From contig NZ_JH921517.1 of the NCBI RefSeq assembly GCF_000299035.1, positions 175,317 through 239,316 on the forward strand: a stretch of 64,000 nucleotides of DNA, written 5' to 3'. The stretch comes from Bacillus bingmayongensis (lineage in GTDB: Bacteria; Bacillota; Bacilli; Bacillales; Bacillaceae_G). The notes beneath the pieces are model-generated. The model ran no database searches. It was not told the origin of the DNA and saw only the letters and a list, made by a program, of their open reading frames with translations. This document shows, one piece after another, positions 37,059 through 48,876 of this stretch; the first letter of the stretch is position 1; each line of letters begins with the position of its first letter. The position numbers were made by a program, and so were the translations under genes.

Positions 37059-38411
37059 ATGGCAACTGTTGCGTTCCATACGTTAGGTTGTAAAGTAAAC
37101 CACTACGAAACAGAAGCGATTTGGCAATTGTTTAAACAAGGTGGTTATGATAGAACTGAATATGAAAAGAAAGCTGACGTGTATGTAATCAATACATGCA
37201 CAGTAACAAATACTGGAGATAAAAAAAGTCGTCAAGTTATTCGACGTGCTGTACGTCAAAATCCAGACGCTGTTATCTGTGTAACGGGATGTTACGCACA
37301 AACATCTCCAGCAGAAATTATGGCGATTCCAGGCGTGGATATCGTTGTTGGTACACAAGATCGTGAGAAAATGCTAGGGTATATTGAAGAGTTCCGTAAA
37401 GAACGTCAACCAATCAATGCCGTCCGTAACATTATGAAAACACGTGTGTATGAAGAATTAGATGTACCGTACTTCACGGACCGTACACGTGCATCTTTAA
37501 AAATACAAGAAGGTTGCAATAACTTCTGTACGTTCTGTATCATTCCTTGGGCACGTGGTTTAATGCGTTCTCGTGATGGAAAAGAAGTTATTCACCAAGC
37601 GCAACAATTAGTTGATGCAGGTTATAAAGAAATCGTTTTAACTGGTATTCATACAGGTGGATACGGAGAAGACATGAAAAACTACAATTTAGCTGGATTG
37701 CTTCGTGATATGGAAGCAGAAGTAAATGGTTTGAAACGCCTTCGTATTTCATCTATTGAAGCAAGTCAAATTTCGGATGAAGTGATTGAAGTATTAGATA
37801 AATCTGAAGTAGTTGTGCGTCATTTGCATATCCCGCTACAATCGGGATCTAACACTGTATTAAAACGTATGCGTCGTAAATATACAATGGAATTTTTCCA
37901 AGAGCGTTTAGATCGTTTAAAAGAGGCGTTACCAGGTCTTGCAATTACATCAGACGTAATTGTTGGTTTCCCTGGAGAAACGGAAGAAGAGTTTATGGAA
38001 ACATACAATTTCATTAAAGAAAATCGTTTCTCTGAACTACACGTTTTCCCTTATTCAAAACGGACAGGAACACCTGCGGCGCGTATGGAAGATCAAATTC
38101 CTGAAGATGTAAAAAATGATCGTGTTCACCGTTTAATTGAATTATCAAATCAGTTAGCGAAAGAATATGCTTCTCAATTTGAAGGGGAAGTTCTTGAAAT
38201 TATTCCAGAAGAGCCTTTCAAAGATGGCGATCGCGAAGGATTGTATGTAGGTTATACAGATAACTACTTAAAAGTTGTTTTTGAAGGATCTGAAGAATTA
38301 ATCGGTAAACTAGTAAAAGTGAAGATTACAAAAGCTGGGTACCCATATAACGAAGCGCAATTTGTTCGTGTTCTTGAAGATGATATCAAAAAAGAATCAG
38401 CAAGTGCGTAA
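37059..38411 (+). CDS. mtaB: tRNA (t6A37) methylthiotransferase MtaB
   Basis: 450 residues. N-terminal UPF0004 domain with cysteines in TLGCKVN, NTCTVTN and VTGCYAQ, radical SAM core with EGCNNFCTFC (CxxxCxxC) and a C-terminal TRAM domain. Makes ms2t6A at position 37 of ANN-decoding tRNAs. Last gene of the heat-shock/RNA-modification block. Confidence 0.94.
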   Translation: MATVAFHTLGCKVNHYETEAIWQLFKQGGYDRTEYEKKADVYVINTCTVTNTGDKKSRQVIRRAVRQNPDAVICVTGCYAQTSPAEIMAIPGVDIVVGTQDREKMLGYIEEFRKERQPINAVRNIMKTRVYEELDVPYFTDRTRASLKIQEGCNNFCTFCIIPWARGLMRSRDGKEVIHQAQQLVDAGYKEIVLTGIHTGGYGEDMKNYNLAGLLRDMEAEVNGLKRLRISSIEASQISDEVIEVLDKSEVVVRHLHIPLQSGSNTVLKRMRRKYTMEFFQERLDRLKEALPGLAITSDVIVGFPGETEEEFMETYNFIKENRFSELHVFPYSKRTGTPAARMEDQIPEDVKNDRVHRLIELSNQLAKEYASQFEGEVLEIIPEEPFKDGDREGLYVGYTDNYLKVVFEGSEELIGKLVKVKITKAGYPYNEAQFVRVLEDDIKKESASA

Positions 38412-38413
38412 TG

Positions 38414-38452
38414 AAAAAGCATGCAAACGAAAAGGTTTGCATGCTTTTTTTC
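38414..38452 (+). terminator. terminator after mtaB
   Basis: Stem AAAAAGCATGCAAAC/GGTTTGCATGCTTTTTTT. Confidence 0.92.
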
Positions 38453-38490
38453 TGTGTGGATAAGTTAAGATATGAACTTGTAATATTTCG

Positions 38491-38525
38491 TGCTATAATG
38501 CTAACCGTTGCAGTTGTCAGACAAC
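38491..38525 (+). promoter_or_regulatory. deoC promoter with palindromic candidate operator
   Basis: Extended -10 TGCTATAAT (38491-38499) without a clear -35, followed by the perfect palindrome GTTGTCAGACAAC (38513-38525) near the expected transcription start. A repressor site is plausible; the regulator is not known to me. Confidence 0.5.
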
Positions 38526-38554
38526 CGGCTAGTGAAGAAAGGGGCATATGAAAA

Positions 38555-39220
38555 ATGAACTATGCAAAATTAATCGACCACACACTATTGAAACCAGATA
38601 CAAAAAAAGCAGCAATTGTTACATTATGTGAAGAAGCAAAAGCACATAACTTTGCTTCTGTATGTGTAAACCCTACTTGGGTTGAAACAGCAGCTGAATT
38701 ACTAAAAGGTACAGATGTAAAGGTTTGTACAGTAATTGGCTTCCCTCTTGGGGCAAACACACCAGAAACAAAAGCATTTGAAACGCAAGATGCAATTGCA
38801 AAAGGTGCAACAGAAGTTGATATGGTAATTAACATTGGTGCTTTAAAAGATAAAAATGATGAATTAGTAGAGCGTGATGTTCGTGCAGTTGTAGAAGCTG
38901 CAAAAGGAAAAGCGCTTGTAAAAATTATTATTGAAACATGTTTATTAACAGAAGAAGAAAAAGTTCGTGCTTGTGAATTGTCTGTAAAAGCAGGTGTAGA
39001 CTTTGTAAAAACATCAACTGGCTTCTCGACAGGTGGAGCAACAGTAGAAGATGTAGCATTAATGAGAAAAACAGTCGGACCAGAAATCGGCGTAAAAGCT
39101 TCTGGTGGTGTTCGTAATGGACAAGACATGGACGCAATGGTAGAAGCGGGAGCGACGCGCATCGGTACAAGTGCAGGCGTAGCCCTAGTAAGCGGAAAAA
39201 CGGCAACAACTGATTATTAA
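38555..39220 (+). CDS. deoC: deoxyribose-phosphate aldolase
   Basis: 221 residues. Splits deoxyribose-5-phosphate into acetaldehyde and glyceraldehyde-3-phosphate in nucleoside breakdown. DHTLLKPD at the N-terminus, [11 protein letters not shown] and the Schiff-base lysine in [11 protein letters not shown] (about Lys152). In B. subtilis the gene lies with nupC and pdp; here it stands alone in the yqe region, followed by an array of repeats. Confidence 0.95.
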   Translation: MNYAKLIDHTLLKPDTKKAAIVTLCEEAKAHNFASVCVNPTWVETAAELLKGTDVKVCTVIGFPLGANTPETKAFETQDAIAKGATEVDMVINIGALKDKNDELVERDVRAVVEAAKGKALVKIIIETCLLTEEEKVRACELSVKAGVDFVKTSTGFSTGGATVEDVALMRKTVGPEIGVKASGGVRNGQDMDAMVEAGATRIGTSAGVALVSGKTATTDY

Positions 39221-39224
39221 TTTA

Positions 39225-39600
39225 AAAGCGGAGCCGACTGTTTAGTCCCGTCGGCTAAGGTTCTTTCACGCAGAAGGCGTTCTTTGCCTTCTCGCGTGGA
39301 AGGTTCTTAGACGTGAGGGACTAGGAGGCGGAGCTGGATAGAATAAAAACGGAAGCGACTCGTTTAGAACATGAGGACGCCTGCACTCTTGACGTAGAGG
39401 TGTTTTTTACCTCGGAGGAAAGAGTGAAACAGCCGATTGTTCTAGTCGCTGGAGTTAGATAGGTTTAAAAGCGGAGCTGGATAGATTAAAGGTGGAAACC
39501 GCTCGTGCAGAATCGCAGGGCATTGGAGCGCCGGACAGAGAGGAGTTTTTCCTCGACCGAAGGGGCGAAATGCCTGTTATTCTTTTATAAATTTACTCGT
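39225..39600. repeat. tandem array of three structured repeats
   Basis: Three ~115-125-bp imperfect palindromes (about 39225-39350, 39351-39475, 39476-39600) in the 587-base deoC-rpsU gap. Each has an outer stem that differs in sequence but pairs: AGTCCC/GGGACT, TAGAAC/GTTCTA, and AGAATCGCAGGGCATT/AATGCCTG..ATTCT; and an inner hairpin with a T-rich loop: AGAAGGC/GCCTTCT, GAGGT/ACCTC, GAGG/CCTC. The first two end in (C/T)GGAG(C/T)T(G/A)GATAG, and the same motif recurs before the third. A fourth copy is at 24303-24420. No ORF with a ribosome site was found. Confidence 0.7.
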
Positions 39601-39656
39601 TTAAAAAGTAAAAAAATATCAGTCGCAATACGTAATTTAAATAGATTTTGGAAAAA

Positions 39657-39684
39657 GGAAGAGCATCTACTCTTCTTTTATTCT
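39657..39684 (+). terminator. terminator before the rpsU promoter
   Basis: Stem GGAAGAG/CTCTTC with loop CATCTA, then TTTTATTCT. Confidence 0.65.
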
Positions 39685-39693
39685 GTCAAATAG

Positions 39694-39723
39694 TTGACCT
39701 GAAGTGACAAAATGTATTATAAT
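39694..39723 (+). promoter_or_regulatory. sigma-A promoter of rpsU-yqeY
   Basis: TTGACC (39694-39699), 18-bp spacer, TATAAT (39718-39723). Confidence 0.75.
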
Positions 39724-39807
39724 CGTAAAAGACATGCTGAAGAAGTGTTTCTTTTTGCATGCTGAAGTTAGTATGTAAGTGTGATGTTTCGGAGGGAGGG
39801 AAAGAGA

Positions 39808-39981
39808 ATGTCAAAAACAGTCGTTCGTAAAAACGAGTCTTTGGAGGATGCACTTCGCCGTTTTAAAAGATCGGTTTCTAAAACTGGTACACTTGCTGAA
39901 GCAAGAAAGCGCGAGTTTTATGAAAAACCAAGTGTAAAACGTAAGAAGAAATCTGAAGCGGCAAGAAAGCGTAAATTCTAA
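39808..39981 (+). CDS. rpsU: 30S ribosomal protein S21
   Basis: 57 residues, [20 protein letters not shown] onward, ending [15 protein letters not shown] 39808 behind GGAGGGAGGG. Followed 15 bases later by yqeY in the same operon. Confidence 0.97.
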
Positions 39982-39996
39982 GAGAGGGTGTAAGTT

Positions 39997-40440
39997 ATGA
40001 GTCTTCTCGGTCGTTTAAACGATGATATGAAACAAGCGATGAAGAATAAACAAAAAGAAAAATTAACCGTTATTCGTATGGTTAAGGCTGCTTTGCAAAA
40101 TGAAGGAATTAAACTGCAACAAACTCTTACTGAAGAAGAGGAATTAACAGTTTTAACTCGTGAAGTAAAACAGCGTAAGGACTCCCTCCTTGAATTTAAA
40201 AAAGCGGGTCGTGATGACCTTGTTGATAAACTGAAAAGTGAAATTCAGATTTTAGACACGTATTTGCCAGAGCAATTAACAGAAGAAGAGCTTGCGAACG
40301 TAATTAAGCAAGTTATTGCTGATGTTGGTGCTGCTTCTAAAGCAGATATGGGTAAAGTGATGAGTGCTGTTATGCCAAAAGTAAAAGGTAAAGCAGACGG
40401 ATCACAAGTGAATAAGCTGGTTGCACAGCTATTAGCATAA
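39997..40440 (+). CDS. yqeY: GatB/YqeY domain-containing protein
   Basis: 147 residues, the stand-alone YqeY family related to the tail of the GatB amidotransferase subunit ([50 protein letters not shown]). Function not settled. In B. subtilis it is followed by yqeZ and floA; here a terminator comes next. Confidence 0.93.
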   Translation: MSLLGRLNDDMKQAMKNKQKEKLTVIRMVKAALQNEGIKLQQTLTEEEELTVLTREVKQRKDSLLEFKKAGRDDLVDKLKSEIQILDTYLPEQLTEEELANVIKQVIADVGAASKADMGKVMSAVMPKVKGKADGSQVNKLVAQLLA

Positions 40441-40472
40441 AAAAGCGTCTCATGAGAAATGAGACGTTTTTT
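40440..40472 (+). terminator. terminator of rpsU-yqeY
   Basis: Stem AAAAGCGTCTCAT/ATGAGACGTTTTTTT. Confidence 0.9.
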
Positions 40473-40495
40473 TATGCTTTTTTCTGTTTGGACGT

Positions 40496-40524
40496 GATAT
40501 TACAAGCCCTTTTTTCATACATAT
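40496..40524 (+). promoter_or_regulatory. sigma-E promoter of yqfCD
   Basis: GATATT (40496-40501), 14-bp spacer, CATACATAT (40516-40524): a very good match to the mother-cell sigma-E consensus, and yqfC-yqfD belong to the sigma-E regulon in B. subtilis. Confidence 0.8.
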
Positions 40525-40546
40525 GGGATGAGAGGAGGTCTTGGAG

Positions 40547-40843
40547 ATGAAGAAATTAGTACAAATGAAGAATTGGCTTACGAAGCAAATAGACATACCA
40601 GTGGATGTACTAATGGATCTACCTCGTATTACTCTTGTCGGGCAAGTACATATTTATATAGAAAATCATCGAGGGTTATTAGTATTTACAGATAAAGAAG
40701 TGCGGTTGTTATTAAAGCATGGTCAATTATTAATAAAAGGGCAATCATTTGTTATTAAAACTATTCTTCCAGAAGAGCTTTTGCTTGAAGGGATTATTGA
40801 ACAAGTGACGTTTTTAGAAAATGAGAAGAAAGATAAATCATAA
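40547..40843 (+). CDS. yqfC: sporulation protein YqfC
   Basis: 98 residues from ATG 40547, 8 bases after GGAGG; an in-frame TTG 6 bases earlier is too close to the ribosome site. YabP/YqfC-family fold: DLPRITLVGQVHIYIENHRGLL. Made in the mother cell under sigma-E; exact job unknown. Confidence 0.88.
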   Translation: MKKLVQMKNWLTKQIDIPVDVLMDLPRITLVGQVHIYIENHRGLLVFTDKEVRLLLKHGQLLIKGQSFVIKTILPEELLLEGIIEQVTFLENEKKDKS

Positions 40844-40976
40844 TGAAACTTCTGTTCATGAAGTTTTCTTCTTATTTCGTTTCGTACGAGCTATTTGAAT
40901 GATAAAAGGTGAGGAAAGCACGATTAGAATAGTGACGTAACACCTGTGCTTTTTGAGAAAGGTAGTGGGGCGAACG

Positions 40977-42176
40977 ATGAAAAATCAATGGTTTACACGG
41001 TGGCTTGGGTATGTGAAAGTTCGAATTGAAGGTAGAGGAGTAGAACGCTTCATTAATGAGTGTGTGCGCAGAAATTTGCTCGTATGGGATGTAAAGAAGA
41101 TTGCAGAAGATACATTAGTATTTTGCATGTTGCTTCGTGATGTGAAGCAACTAAGGCCGATTTATCGAAAAAATGAATGTAAGCTATACTTTATTGGGCG
41201 TTTCGGTTTTCCGTTTTGGAATAAGCGTTTGCTCAAGAATAGTGGTTTTCTAATCGGGTTTCTTATCTTTTTTTTCGGTATGATTGCTTTATCAAATATG
41301 GTTTGGAAAATCGAAATTACAGGGGCAAAACCGGAGACGGAATATATTCTTATGAAAGAATTGGACAAAATGGGCATTAAAAAAGGAAGACTGCAATTTC
41401 AAATGCCGAGTGTAGAGGATGTTCAACGTCATTTAACAAATAATATTAATGCAATTACATGGGCTGGCCTAGAGGTGAAGGGGACAACATATCATTTTAA
41501 AATCGTTGAAAAAAATGAGCCAGAGAAAGAGGAAGAGCAAAAACCACAAAATTTAGTCGCCAAAAAAGAGGCGATAATTACAAAAACATTTGTGGAAACT
41601 GGAAAACCAGTTGTAATGAAAAATGATTATGTGCAAAAGGGACAACTTCTTGTGTCAGGGATGTTTGGAAAGGAGGATAATCCAACGATTGTTTCTGCTA
41701 AAGGAATTGTATATGGAGAAACGTGGTATGAATCTCAAGTGACAGTTCCTTTGAAAACAACATTTCAAGTGTATACAGGAAATTCATATAATGAGCATTA
41801 TCTTCGTCTTGGAAGTGCTAAAATAAAAATATGGGGATTTCAGCATGATAAGTATAAGCGGTCTCGTACTGAAAATGTCAAACATGATGTGAAACTGTTC
41901 GGTTTTACATTGCCTATTTCTTATGAAAAGGAAATTGTGCGTGAAGAGGAAGAAGCGAATCGTGAATATACAGACAAACAAGCAATACAAGTAGCGAAAG
42001 AAATGGCTGAAAAAGAACTGAAGAAAAAATTGGATGAACATGCTATGATTGTAAGTGATAAGATTTTGCATAAAGAGGTTGAGGCGAATCATCTAAGAGT
42101 AACATTACATTATACAGTGATTGAAAATATTGCAGAGCCACAACCGATATCTGAATCCGATATTCAAGGAGACTGA
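40977..42176 (+). CDS. yqfD: sporulation protein YqfD
   Basis: 399 residues from ATG 40977; the open frame extends 8 codons upstream. One membrane helix at about 85-105 (GFLIGFLIFFFGMIALSNMVW) and a large extracytoplasmic part with the ETGKPVVMKNDYVQKGQLLVSG motif. Partner of YqfC in the sigma-E transcript. Similar in length to B. subtilis YqfD (~398). Confidence 0.9.
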   Translation: MKNQWFTRWLGYVKVRIEGRGVERFINECVRRNLLVWDVKKIAEDTLVFCMLLRDVKQLRPIYRKNECKLYFIGRFGFPFWNKRLLKNSGFLIGFLIFFFGMIALSNMVWKIEITGAKPETEYILMKELDKMGIKKGRLQFQMPSVEDVQRHLTNNINAITWAGLEVKGTTYHFKIVEKNEPEKEEEQKPQNLVAKKEAIITKTFVETGKPVVMKNDYVQKGQLLVSGMFGKEDNPTIVSAKGIVYGETWYESQVTVPLKTTFQVYTGNSYNEHYLRLGSAKIKIWGFQHDKYKRSRTENVKHDVKLFGFTLPISYEKEIVREEEEANREYTDKQAIQVAKEMAEKELKKKLDEHAMIVSDKILHKEVEANHLRVTLHYTVIENIAEPQPISESDIQGD

Positions 42177-42179
42177 GTA

Positions 42180-43139
42180 ATGGCAGAACAATTAGTAGAA
42201 ATGAATCAACAAGTGGAAAATCATAATGAAGCAATTGCTCTATTTGGAGTGAATGATGCACATTTAAAAGTAATTGAACGAGAACTTGCTGTATCTATCG
42301 TAACACGAGGTGAATCTGTCCGTGTATCTGGAACAGATGAAGCGGTGGCGCTTGTTGAAAAAATCTTACAGCAATTACTTGCTGTTATTCGTAAAGGTGT
42401 ATCAATCTCAGAACGAGATGTTGCATATGCAATTCAGCTGGGTCGTCAAGGGAAAATAACTCATTTTGAAGAGTTGTACGAAGAGGAAATTTTTAAAACA
42501 GCAAAAGGTAAATCCATCCGTGTGAAGACGATGGGACAAAGGCAATATATTCATGCGCTGAAGAAGAATGATATTGTATTCGGAATAGGGCCTGCTGGTA
42601 CAGGAAAGACGTATTTAGCTGTGGTAATGGCTGTGCGAGCCTTAAAACAAGGGTATGTAAAAAAGATTATTTTAACAAGACCAGCTGTAGAAGCAGGGGA
42701 AAGCTTAGGTTTTTTACCAGGTGATTTAAAAGAAAAGGTAGATCCTTATCTACGTCCTTTATACGATGCTCTTCATGATATTCTTGGGCAAGAATATACG
42801 CAGCGTATGATGGAAAGAGGAACGATTGAAATTGCACCTCTTGCATATATGAGGGGACGTACACTGGATGATTCTTTCGTTATTTTAGATGAAGCTCAAA
42901 ATACAACTGGTGCTCAAATTAAAATGTTTTTAACTCGCCTAGGTTTTAGTTCAAAAATGGTTGTTACTGGCGATCCATCACAGGTTGACTTGCCGAAAGG
43001 TGTAAAGTCAGGGCTTTCAATTGCTGCACATGTTTTATCAGGTGTATCAGGGCTTTCATTTGTTAAATTAGACCAATCTGACGTTGTAAGACATCCACTT
43101 GTGCAGCGGATTATCGAGGCATATGATAAAATGGAATGA
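42180..43139 (+). CDS. phoH: PhoH family ATPase
   Basis: 319 residues. Walker A GPAGTGKT (about 139-146), Walker B SFVILDEAQN. N-terminal KH-like region. A PhoH-like ATPase, probably acting on RNA, with YbeY downstream as usual. Starts 3 bases after yqfD. Confidence 0.94.
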   Translation: MAEQLVEMNQQVENHNEAIALFGVNDAHLKVIERELAVSIVTRGESVRVSGTDEAVALVEKILQQLLAVIRKGVSISERDVAYAIQLGRQGKITHFEELYEEEIFKTAKGKSIRVKTMGQRQYIHALKKNDIVFGIGPAGTGKTYLAVVMAVRALKQGYVKKIILTRPAVEAGESLGFLPGDLKEKVDPYLRPLYDALHDILGQEYTQRMMERGTIEIAPLAYMRGRTLDDSFVILDEAQNTTGAQIKMFLTRLGFSSKMVVTGDPSQVDLPKGVKSGLSIAAHVLSGVSGLSFVKLDQSDVVRHPLVQRIIEAYDKME

Positions 43140-43168
43140 TCCTATTTGTAAGGGTCATTTCTTTTTGT
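43137..43168 (+). terminator. terminator after phoH
   Basis: Stem ATGATCC/GGGTCAT followed by TTCTTTTTG. Confidence 0.65.
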
Positions 43169-43238
43169 ACGATAAAGGTAGATGAAAGGGTTGGCGAATA
43201 GCCTGTTTTTTACTATCATTAAAAGATGGACAAGTAGA

Positions 43239-43356
43239 TTTATTTACGCGTGAATGTGCAGCTCAATTTAGAAGCCTGCTCATAAAAGCCCGATTGGTGA
43301 GGGTTAATAATTAGTAGGGATGAAGAAAACTCCCACTGATTAAAGTTTCACTTTAT
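43239..43356 (+). repeat. bcr1 repeat, shortened (118 bp)
   Basis: TTTAT at both ends (43239 and 43352). The right half (CATAAAAGCCCGATTGGTGA to GATTAAAGTTTCACTTTAT) is well conserved, but the left stem is replaced by a shorter one (CAGCTCAATTTAGAAGCCTG). Confidence 0.8.
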
Positions 43357-43383
43357 GTCTGGAGAGGAGAAGGTATTGAAATC

Positions 43384-45528
43384 ATGTCAAGATCTCAAGA
43401 AATTTCTAGGTGGTTTCGTAACATACAACATTCGAAAAAATTAAGCTGGATTTCTTATGTTTTATTAGGAGCGATACTGTTTTTTGCACTTATGAACAAT
43501 GTGAAACCAGAGCAACTAGATGTTAAAATGCTATCTATTTCTAAACAAACAATCCACTCTCCTATCAAAATCGAAGATAAAGTAACGACGGATAGAAAGA
43601 AGAGAGAAGCAGCTCAACAGGTTGAAGACCAATATACATATCGAAGTGAATATAAGCAAAATAAAGTGGATATTGTAAACTCTGTCTTTGATGCGATAAA
43701 AGAAGTGGAAGCTGAGACGAAGGCTGCCGGTCCTGATGAACAGAAAAAGATTTCTGCTGCGGAACGATTAGAAAAGCTAAAAAAGAAATTACCTACTGAT
43801 TTAACAAAAAGCTTATCTGATTCTGTGTTGTTGCAGTTTGTAAATGCTGAACCGGATCAATTGACGTTGGCGAGAGATGCTGCGGTAACAGCGATTAATA
43901 ATATTATGAGTACGCACATTAAAATGAATGAAGAAAATGATGCAAGAGAGCGATTTGTTAATGAAATACGCAATGTTAATGTAAATAGCGATTTAAAAGA
44001 AGCGCTTAACGCCCTTGGGGAATATGCAATTGAAGCAAATTATTTCTATGATTCAACTGCTACAAAAGATCGAAAAAAATTAGCAGAAGACGCAGTTGCG
44101 CCAGTTTATATTCTTCAAGGGCAAATTCTTGTGAAGGAAGGCGACACGATTACAAGAGAAGTATATGATCAGTTGAAATTAGTTGGACTTCTTGAACACG
44201 GAAATACATTCCAACCATTTGTGGGATTAGCAATCATTATTGGTGTGCTCTTATTCTTCATGCATAAACAATTTGAATCGTTTTTAAAATTGAAAAGAGA
44301 AGAAAAACCATATATTTTAGCATATACAACAATTGTAGCGATTACAGTTGTTTTGATGAAAATCATTAGTTTGTTTCAAAAGTTGGAATACGCAGGCATT
44401 GCGTATGTTGTTCCAGTTGCGATGGGAACAATACTAGTGAAATTAATGATTGGTGATCGATTTGTTTTTCTAACAAGTATGATTTTCTCTGTATGTGGGA
44501 GTGTCATGTTTAATGAAGGTGTAACGAGTACGCTTAATTATAGTGTAGGTATTTATGTTTTACTAAGTTCTTTATCTGTTAGCATCTTTTTGAGAGAGAA
44601 AAACCGACGTACAATGATTTTGCAGGCAGGTATACTTGTTTCTGTTTTAAATGTAGTTGTATTAGCTGCACTGTTACTGTTACGAAATGGTAATTTTTCA
44701 CCACTTGAAATCGGTTCACAATTATTAATGGCAGCAGCTTCTGGTATTATCTCGTCCATTTTAGCTATGGGAATTTTACCATATTTAGAAAGTGGTCTTG
44801 GAATTGTATCAAGTATGAAGCTTATGGAGCTTTCAAGCCCGAACCATCCGCTCCTTCGTAAAATTTTACTAGAAGCACCGGGGACATATCATCATAGCGT
44901 TATGGTTGCTAACCTTTCTGAGGCAGCTTGTGAGGCTGTTGGAGCAAATGGAGTTTTAGCGCGTGTTGGTGCGTATTATCACGATATTGGGAAAACGCTG
45001 CAGCCTCATTTCTTTATAGAAAACCAAATGGGAATTGAAAATCCTCATGATAAATTAGATCCTGAAATGAGTAGAGATATTATTATTGCTCATGTGACAA
45101 ATGGAGTAAAGATGTTAGAAGAACACCATATTCCGCAAGAAATTATTGATATTGCAGGACAGCATCATGGAACGACATTACTTAAATATTTTTACTATAA
45201 AGCAATTAAAGAAGATAAAAAGAAATATACAGAAGAAATGTTCCGTTATCCAGGATCAAAAGCGACGTCAAAAGAGTCTGCAATTGTTGGGATTGCGGAT
45301 AGCGTTGAAGCGGCAGTGCGTTCTATGAACCATCCAACACCAGAGCAAATTAATAATTTAGTACAAAGTATTATAAAAGACCGTTTGCAGGATGGGCAAT
45401 TTAGTGAATGTAATTTGACATTTAAAGAATTACAAATTGTTGGGAAAACTTTATGTGAAACGTTAAATGGTATTTTCCATTCCCGTATTAAATATCCGGA
45501 ACCGCCGGAAGAAAAGGTGACAGAATGA
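43384..45528 (+). CDS. pgpH: cyclic-di-AMP phosphodiesterase PgpH (7TM-7TMR_HD)
   Basis: 714 residues. An N-terminal helix, an extracellular 7TMR-HDED domain (about 55-270), a block of seven membrane helices (about 275-475) and a cytoplasmic HD domain (about 490-690) with [16 protein letters not shown] and GQHHGTT. Breaks down the second messenger c-di-AMP. Its stop overlaps the ybeY start (ATGA). Confidence 0.94.
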   Translation: MSRSQEISRWFRNIQHSKKLSWISYVLLGAILFFALMNNVKPEQLDVKMLSISKQTIHSPIKIEDKVTTDRKKREAAQQVEDQYTYRSEYKQNKVDIVNSVFDAIKEVEAETKAAGPDEQKKISAAERLEKLKKKLPTDLTKSLSDSVLLQFVNAEPDQLTLARDAAVTAINNIMSTHIKMNEENDARERFVNEIRNVNVNSDLKEALNALGEYAIEANYFYDSTATKDRKKLAEDAVAPVYILQGQILVKEGDTITREVYDQLKLVGLLEHGNTFQPFVGLAIIIGVLLFFMHKQFESFLKLKREEKPYILAYTTIVAITVVLMKIISLFQKLEYAGIAYVVPVAMGTILVKLMIGDRFVFLTSMIFSVCGSVMFNEGVTSTLNYSVGIYVLLSSLSVSIFLREKNRRTMILQAGILVSVLNVVVLAALLLLRNGNFSPLEIGSQLLMAAASGIISSILAMGILPYLESGLGIVSSMKLMELSSPNHPLLRKILLEAPGTYHHSVMVANLSEAACEAVGANGVLARVGAYYHDIGKTLQPHFFIENQMGIENPHDKLDPEMSRDIIIAHVTNGVKMLEEHHIPQEIIDIAGQHHGTTLLKYFYYKAIKEDKKKYTEEMFRYPGSKATSKESAIVGIADSVEAAVRSMNHPTPEQINNLVQSIIKDRLQDGQFSECNLTFKELQIVGKTLCETLNGIFHSRIKYPEPPEEKVTE

Positions 45529-45991
45529 GTTTATTAATAGATTTTTTTGATGAAACAGAAGAAGTGAAAGAAGAATATGTGAATATGATTCGTGATCTGC
45601 TAGAGCAAGCTGCACGAATGGAGAACATAGAAGATGGAACAGAGCTTTCTGTTACATTTGTTGATAATGAACGTATTCAAGAAATTAATCGTGATTATCG
45701 CGATAAAGATCAACCGACAGACGTTATTTCTTTTGCAATGGAGGATATGGGAGAAGGAGAGATGGAGATCGTTGGTGTGGAAATGCCACGTATGCTAGGG
45801 GATCTTATTATTTCCATTCCAAGAGCGAAAGAACAGGCTGAAGAATATGGACATTCCTTTGATCGTGAGCTAGGGTTTTTAGCGTTACATGGATTCCTGC
45901 ATTTACTTGGTTATGATCATATGACAGATGAAGATGAAAAAGAAATGTTTGGAAAACAAAAGGAAATTTTAGAGGCGTTTGGATTAGGTAG

Positions 45992-45995
<4 letters not shown>
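45525..45995 (+). CDS. ybeY: endoribonuclease / rRNA maturation factor YbeY
   Basis: 156 residues with the zinc motif [11 protein letters not shown] (HxxxHxxxxxH, about 123-133). Processes 16S rRNA 3' end and takes part in ribosome quality control. Overlaps pgpH and dgkA by 4 bases each. Confidence 0.96.
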
Positions 45996-47745
<1,750 letters not shown>

Positions 47746-47854
47746 TAGAAATTAGGAAAATTTTTCTCACATGAAAATGGACAAAATGGGTCATTTTAAT
47801 AACAACAAAAGAAATTGGTTTATATGCTACGCTTACTGAGAAAGGTGGATTCTT

Positions 47855-47998
47855 ATGCTAGATTTTACCTGGAAGTTTTTCTCCAAGACAGGAAGCATTG
47901 AGACGTATTTGCTTTTGAAGGAAATGGAAAAAGACGTAAACGATGAGATGGATCAACATGAAGAGGAGCTAGCGCATCTAGATTCTCCAATTTCTTGA
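47855..47998 (+). CDS. yqzL: YqzL family small protein
   Basis: 47 residues, MLDFTWKFFSKTGSIETYLL onward, ending HLDSPIS. GAAAGGTGG lies 7 bases before the ATG. Matches the YqzL family found between era and recO in Bacillus; function unknown. Confidence 0.87.
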   Translation: MLDFTWKFFSKTGSIETYLLLKEMEKDVNDEMDQHEEELAHLDSPIS

Positions 47999-48031
47999 CC
48001 CGTTTTGTTCAAACCTTGGATGGTGACGAAC

Positions 48032-48778
48032 ATGTTTCAAAAAGTTGAGGGAATTGTCATCCGGACAACAGATTACGGAGAAACGAATAAAATTGTTACG
48101 ATATTCTCCCGTGAGCTTGGAAAAGTAAGTGCAATGGCAAGAGGGGCGAAAAAACCGAAAAGTAGGTTAGCATCTATTTCGCAACTAATGACACATGGTC
48201 ACTTTCTGATTCAAATGGGGTCTGGACTTGGAACTTTGCAACAAGGTGAAATAATTTCATCTATGAAAGAAATTCGTGAAGATATATTTTTAACTGCTTA
48301 TGCATCATTTATCGTTGAATTGACTGATAAAGCAACTGAGGATAAGAAACATAATCCGTATTTATTTGAAATGTTATATCAAACGTTGCACTACATGTGC
48401 GAGGGTGTTGATCCTGAAGTGTTGTCTTTAATTTATCAAACGAAAATGCTTCCAGTACTCGGGATGCATCCATACTTCGATACATGTGCCATTTGTCACC
48501 AAGAAGCAGATTTTGTCGCCTTCTCTGTCCGAGAAGGCGGTTTTCTGTGCTCGCGTCATGCAGAGCAAGATCCATACCGTATTCCGGTGGGAGAGGCCGT
48601 TCATAAATTGCTACGTCTCTTTTATCATTTTGATTTAGCTCGTCTTGGCAATGTATCTGTCAAGGATGGAACGAAGCGGCAAATGCGTACAGTGTTAAAT
48701 ACATATTATGATGAATATTGTGGAATCTATTTGAAATCAAGGCGTTTTCTTGAACAACTTGATAAATTTCAAATATAA
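48032..48778 (+). CDS. recO: DNA repair protein RecO
   Basis: 248 residues from ATG 48032 (GGTGA 5 bases upstream; two earlier in-frame ATGs lack a ribosome site). N-terminal OB fold ([20 protein letters not shown]) and a zinc-binding domain with CAICH and CSRH. Loads RecA with RecR and RecF. In B. subtilis glyQS follows; here a terminator and ccpN. Confidence 0.94.
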   Translation: MFQKVEGIVIRTTDYGETNKIVTIFSRELGKVSAMARGAKKPKSRLASISQLMTHGHFLIQMGSGLGTLQQGEIISSMKEIREDIFLTAYASFIVELTDKATEDKKHNPYLFEMLYQTLHYMCEGVDPEVLSLIYQTKMLPVLGMHPYFDTCAICHQEADFVAFSVREGGFLCSRHAEQDPYRIPVGEAVHKLLRLFYHFDLARLGNVSVKDGTKRQMRTVLNTYYDEYCGIYLKSRRFLEQLDKFQI

Positions 48779-48806
48779 CGAGGACCATATACAGGTCCTT
48801 TTTACA
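48779..48806 (+). terminator. terminator after recO
   Basis: Stem GAGGACC/GGTCC around ATATACA, followed by TTTTTA. Confidence 0.7.
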
Positions 48807-48876
48807 TACTTTCTTTTTCGAAAAGCATATTTAGTATATAATATTTAAGAGATAGTATAACTTTTTTCGTTGTGCA

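Noticed and set aside
38560-39162. Long (200-codon) minus-strand ORF opposite deoC
   Set aside because: Shadow of a codon-biased gene; Ser/Thr/Ala-rich with no recognisable domain, and deoC is unambiguous on the plus strand.
39225-39600. CRISPR array
   Set aside because: Repeats are over 100 bp, imperfect and without spacers of regular length; no cas genes in the window.
39505-39693. 62-codon ORF within the tandem repeats
   Set aside because: Follows the repeat hairpins; no ribosome site and no similarity to a known protein.
47770-47815. Terminator after era
   Set aside because: Only short imperfect pairing (AAAATGG with CATTTT) and no T run; yqzL is probably read through from era or from its own unseen promoter.
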